Positions 61,191 to 64,000 of a DNA stretch of 64,000 nucleotides are shown here, piece after piece; within the stretch, counting starts at the first letter, position 1; each line of letters opens with the position of its first letter. The stretch covers positions 186,001 to 250,000 of the forward strand of contig NZ_FNET01000008.1 of assembly GCF_900100275.1 (NCBI RefSeq). Direction: 5' to 3'. The notes under the pieces are model-generated. The model made no database searches. It saw only the letters and a list, made by a program, of their open reading frames with translations, and was not told the origin of the DNA. The position numbers and the translations under genes were made by a program. The DNA comes from Lentzea albidocapillata subsp. violacea. Lineage in GTDB: Bacteria > Actinomycetota > Actinomycetes > Mycobacteriales > Pseudonocardiaceae.

Positions 61191-62897
61191 TTGTCTAGGC
61201 GGACGAGGGCCAAGAAGGTAGGCGCCGCTGCGGCGGAGCTTGACCTCGACACCGTGCGGGTCGGGATCTACACGCGGCGCAGCACCGACGACGAGAACCA
61301 GCCCTACACGCTGGAGGCGCAGGACACCCGGCTGGAGGCCTACGTCCAGTCGCAACCGGGCTGGAAGATCGTCAAGAAGTTCAGCGATGACGCGTCCGGA
61401 AAGAACACCGACCGGCCCGGCCTGAAAAAGGCGATGCAGTGGGCAAGGTCGAACATGATTGACGTGTTGCTCGTGTATCGAGTGGACCGGTTCTCCCGCA
61501 ACCTGCGTGACACCGTGACGCTGCTGGACGAGTTGGAGAGCGTCGGCGTGGCGTTCCGGTCCGCCACCGAGCCGTTCGACACCTCGACCCCGGTCGGCCG
61601 GATGATGCTTCAGCTGCTGTCGATGTTCGCGCAGTTCGAGCGGGACCTGATCGTGGACCGCGTCACGGCGGGCATGGAGAAGAAGGCCGAGGCCGGACAG
61701 TGGAAGGGCGGCTACGCCCCGCCCGGCTACATGATGGACCCGGTCACCCACAAGCTCGTCGTGGTCGAGGCCGAGGCCACCGTGATCCGGCTGATGTTCG
61801 ACCTGTACACAAAGGACCGTCTCGGCTCCCGGGCCATCGCCAACGAGCTGAACGAACGCGGATACCGCACCCGAAGCGGCGGACTCTGGGCCTTCAAACG
61901 GATTCTCACCATCCTGGAGAACCGCGTCTACCTCGGAGAGATCCACTACCGCGACGTCATCAAACTGGACTCGCACCCCGGGATCATCGCCCCCGAGCAG
62001 TTCGACGAAGCCGAACGCATCATGGACTCGCGCGGCGACAGCCATTCGCGCCGCGCCTCGAACAGCTCCGACTACATGGTTACCGGCCGCCTGCCCTGCC
62101 CCAAGTGCGGCCGCGCGATGATCGGCACCAGCGCCACCGGCAAGACCAAGACCTACCGCTACTACACGTGCATGAAGCGCATGAAGTACGGCACAGACGC
62201 CTGCGACCAAGACCGCATCAACGCAGACGCCCTCGACCAAGCCGTACTCGACTCCGTCGCCAGCTTCTACGGCAACCAGCACCAACTCATCCGCGACGCC
62301 GTCGGCGCCGCCCGCAAGGTCTACGAATCCAGCCACGACACGGTGGCCGCCGAACTCAAGACCGTGAAAACGAAACTCACCGCCGTCACCGCGAAGATCG
62401 ACAAGTACCTCGACGCATTCGAAGCCGACACCTTCGACGCCGACGACGACACCGTCAAGGAACGGATGCGCGGACACCGCACCACCCAGAAACAACTACA
62501 GGCACGAGAAGCCGAACTCCTGGAAGACCTGGAGAACGAGCCGACCATGCCCGACGCCGCCACCCTCACCCAGGTCAACAACAACATCCGCACCATCATC
62601 AACGCGGGCAACCCCAACCAACGCAAGGCCGTCGTAGAGACCTTCGTAGTCAAGATCAAAATCACCGGACCGGGCCGCATGGTCCCCGTCTTCCGAGTGC
62701 CGCAGGCAGCTACACAGGCCGATGTCGTGAATGCAGAAGGGGCGGAATCCGGTAGACCGGATTCCGCCCCTCTGAGTGTTCGTGCATGTAGTTCTTTGGT
62801 GGAGCTGAGGGGAATCGAACCCCTGACCTTCTCGATGCGAACGAGACGCGCTACCAACTGTGCTACAGCCCCTTGCGGTGTTACGCGAGAACTATAG
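61191..62897 (+). CDS. Large serine integrase
   Basis: 568 residues from TTG 61191, 7 nt after GGGGGA (the frame is open to GTG 61164). Resolvase catalytic domain: VGIYTRRSTDDE with the nucleophilic Ser, VYRVDRFSRNLRD, and FAQFERDLIVDRV. Then a recombinase domain, a zinc ribbon (CPKCGRAM ... CMKRMKYGTDAC) and a coiled coil. It integrates and excises the prophage. The domain fold ends near VPVFRVP (about 62700); the remaining 66 codons run through a hairpin and the antisense of the tRNA-Ala gene. Confidence 0.93.
   Translation: MSRRTRAKKVGAAAAELDLDTVRVGIYTRRSTDDENQPYTLEAQDTRLEAYVQSQPGWKIVKKFSDDASGKNTDRPGLKKAMQWARSNMIDVLLVYRVDRFSRNLRDTVTLLDELESVGVAFRSATEPFDTSTPVGRMMLQLLSMFAQFERDLIVDRVTAGMEKKAEAGQWKGGYAPPGYMMDPVTHKLVVVEAEATVIRLMFDLYTKDRLGSRAIANELNERGYRTRSGGLWAFKRILTILENRVYLGEIHYRDVIKLDSHPGIIAPEQFDEAERIMDSRGDSHSRRASNSSDYMVTGRLPCPKCGRAMIGTSATGKTKTYRYYTCMKRMKYGTDACDQDRINADALDQAVLDSVASFYGNQHQLIRDAVGAARKVYESSHDTVAAELKTVKTKLTAVTAKIDKYLDAFEADTFDADDDTVKERMRGHRTTQKQLQAREAELLEDLENEPTMPDAATLTQVNNNIRTIINAGNPNQRKAVVETFVVKIKITGPGRMVPVFRVPQAATQADVVNAEGAESGRPDSAPLSVRACSSLVELRGIEPLTFSMRTRRATNCATAPCGVTREL
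62739..62770. terminator. Perfect 14-bp hairpin between integrase and tRNA
   Basis: GGGGCGGAATCCGG (62739-62752), loop TAGA, CCGGATTCCGCCCC (62757-62770). It would terminate the tRNA transcript (minus strand, 27 nt after the CCA end) and perhaps integrase transcription. Confidence 0.8.
62797..62872 (-). tRNA. tRNA-Ala(CGC)
   Basis: The 76-nt minus-strand tRNA folds with acceptor GGGGCTG/CAGCTCC containing the G3-U70 pair, the main identity element of tRNA-Ala. It has anticodon stem TCTCG/CGAGA, loop TTCGCAT (anticodon CGC, reading GCG), T-loop GTTCGATTC and encoded ACCA. The prophage lies on its 3' side, the usual place for tRNA-targeting integration. Confidence 0.97.
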
Positions 62898-62929
62898 CAG
62901 TCGCGGAAGGGGTGTTTCACCACCCCCTC

Positions 62930-63643
62930 CTATGCCCCCACAGCACCTCGGTACCGCAGCGACTCCAGTCCCTCTAACTCGACGAAGACCGGGTCCTCGT
63001 CGTCGGAGTCGACCGGGATGGTGCCCGGCCGCACGTGGTGTTCGAAGCGCGGCAGCGGCGGCAGCGCGGGCCTGTCGTCGACGACCTCGACCTGCGTGGT
63101 CTCGGGCTCTCCGGCGACCTGCCGCGGGATCTCGGCGGCGGCCGGGGTCTCCTGCTGCTGCGGGCCCGTCTCACGGCGGCGGCGCACCTGCTGCAGGCGG
63201 GCGAGCCGGCGGCCGCGGATCTCCTCTTCGATCCGCACCTGCCGGCGCAGGTACGTCAGGTAGCCGACGAGCAGCAGGTCGAGCGCGGCGTGTCCGTACC
63301 AGAGCTTCGCGTAGAACACTCCGGCGACGATTCCCGACGCCACGGCGGCGACCAGCAGGAACGCCACCACTCTGCGGCGGAACGCGTACTTGGCCTGTGC
63401 GACCAGCACGGCGGCTTCCGGGTCGTAGCCACCGCGGCCACGCCGGAACGGGCGCTCGACGTACTCCTCCTCGTCGAAGTAGTCGTCGTCGATGTCGTGG
63501 ATGTCGTCGTACTCGGCGTCTGGCATGGCGTCGTACTCCTCCCCCACGCTGCGCGCACTCTCCTGGCGCTTGCGGGCCATCATGGGGACGAGGACCACGA
63601 GCCAGGCGACGACCAGCGCAACGATGATCAGCGAACTCGGCAT
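62930..63643 (-). CDS. sepX: Divisome protein SepX/GlpR
   Basis: 237 residues: N-terminal membrane helix (SLIIVALVVAWLVVLVPMMA), an acidic Asp/Glu/Tyr-rich stretch (DDIHDIDDDYFDEEEY), then two close membrane helices (VVAFLLVAAVASGIVAGVFY and HAALDLLLVGYLTYL) and a charged C-terminal domain. This is the layout of actinobacterial SepX/GlpR, which binds FtsZ and stabilises division septa. Its linkage to rimJ and a tRNA-Ala gene supports the call. Confidence 0.85.
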   Translation of the reverse strand: MPSSLIIVALVVAWLVVLVPMMARKRQESARSVGEEYDAMPDAEYDDIHDIDDDYFDEEEYVERPFRRGRGGYDPEAAVLVAQAKYAFRRRVVAFLLVAAVASGIVAGVFYAKLWYGHAALDLLLVGYLTYLRRQVRIEEEIRGRRLARLQQVRRRRETGPQQQETPAAAEIPRQVAGEPETTQVEVVDDRPALPPLPRFEHHVRPGTIPVDSDDEDPVFVELEGLESLRYRGAVGA

Positions 63644-63799
63644 TCCCCGTTCACCTCCCCCGGCCCACGCGTGGTGCTGACAACCACGCTAGTCACAACA
63701 GTCACACCTGTCTCGGAGGCACGCCGAACTCGGTGCGTACCAAAGTGTGGTGTATCACCCACTTTTGGGTGAAGTGATTACGACGAACGGAAGCGGATG

Positions 63800-64000
63800 T
63801 CAGGGAAGACGGGCCTCTCCGCGTGCGACCAAACGGTGCACTAGGCCGTCCGGGATCTCTTCGGTCGTAAGCGCGAAGCAGAGGTGGTCGCGCCACTGTC
63901 CGGCAACATCCAGATAACGCTTGAAGAGGCCTTCCTCGCGATAGCCGGACTTCGTGAGCACACGGATCGAGGCGGCGTTCTCGGGACGGACGGTGGCTTC
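63800..64000 (-). CDS. rimJ: RimJ/RimL-family GNAT acetyltransferase, C-terminal part
   Basis: The gene enters from the right edge; 66 residues and the stop are visible. TVRPENAASIRVLTKSGYRE, then EGLFKRYLDVAGQWRDHLCF, is the classical GNAT motif B region of ribosomal-protein N-acetyltransferases. It is upstream of sepX, as in M. tuberculosis (Rv0995-Rv0996). Confidence 0.85.
   Translation of the reverse strand, partial: EATVRPENAASIRVLTKSGYREEGLFKRYLDVAGQWRDHLCFALTTEEIPDGLVHRLVARGEARLP

Larger units (their letters stand above)
29205..62796. mobile_element. Siphovirus-type prophage with serine integrase
   Basis: A continuous phage gene order is seen: repressor, early genes, terminase, portal, capsid, connectors, tail, lysis, integrase. 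The right end is fixed by the integrase against tRNA-Ala at 62797-62872. The left end is not proven; I place it near the repressor gene because phage-like genes begin there, and no duplicated tRNA 3' end was found to the left. All essential structural and lysis functions appear present, so the element may still be inducible. Confidence 0.85.

Noticed and set aside
61103..61198. 31-codon frame MTERNTGMGRALPETAPIHT overlapping the integrase start
   Set aside because: Weak ribosome binding site and no conserved feature; could be a leader peptide but not supportable.

Overview
The window is high-GC actinobacterial chromosome, probably Pseudonocardiaceae (Lentzea/Saccharothrix-like; inferred from gene content, GTG/TTG-rich starts and codon bias), carrying an apparently complete siphovirus-type prophage of about 34 kb at a tRNA-Ala gene. 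Two host blocks that are neighbours in other actinobacteria (in Mycobacterium tuberculosis, pmt-rsmI-metS-tatD-rpfB-ksgA-ispE and rimJ-sepX) lie here at the two ends of the window, separated by accessory DNA.

Region 1 (1-21.6 kb), host core. On the minus strand: an ABC-F fragment, ispE, a methionine importer metNIQ preceded by a SAM riboswitch and a 28-residue leader peptide, ksgA, a repeat-rich gene-free stretch (4.9-5.8 kb), rpfB with a CRP/GlxR-like site, tatD and metG. Then come a PadR regulator with an ABC exporter and paired operators, rsmI and pmt back to back, an ECF sigma/anti-sigma pair with a symmetric divergent promoter to a secreted protein, a PD-(D/E)XK-like protein, a membrane Ser/Thr kinase with unusual architecture, a secreted protein and a cupin.

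Region 2 (21.6-29.1 kb), accessory, less GC-rich. A minus-strand operon encodes two unknown proteins, a 50-residue Cys-free peptide with a very strong ribosome binding site, a JmjC/cupin oxygenase, an aldo/keto reductase and an APH-like kinase. A stem-loop covers the start of the oxygenase gene. A TPR-type regulator is divergent. The layout is that of a ribosomally made, modified peptide (RiPP) pathway of a type I do not recognise. A nucleotide-sugar-type epimerase and a small unknown gene follow.

Region 3 (29.2-62.8 kb), prophage. A repressor-like gene points left; early genes follow to the right (replication initiator, many small genes overlapping by GTGA/ATGA, a DUF932-like protein with a histone-H1-like tail, HNH nuclease, PP-loop protein). 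The late module runs P27 small terminase, large terminase, portal, MuF-like head protein, scaffold, capsid, connectors, tail tube, tail chaperone with a GGGAAAC -1 frameshift site, tape measure, distal tail and tail-lectin proteins, endolysin and holin. A large serine integrase sits against the tRNA gene, and its reading frame runs through the antisense of the tRNA. Four or five reverse-strand accessory genes are interleaved in the late module; one has a HEPN-type R-X4-H motif. Several phage genes have no ATG/GTG/TTG start that would include their conserved N-terminus.

Region 4 (62.8-64 kb), host: tRNA-Ala(CGC), sepX and the C-terminal end of rimJ.
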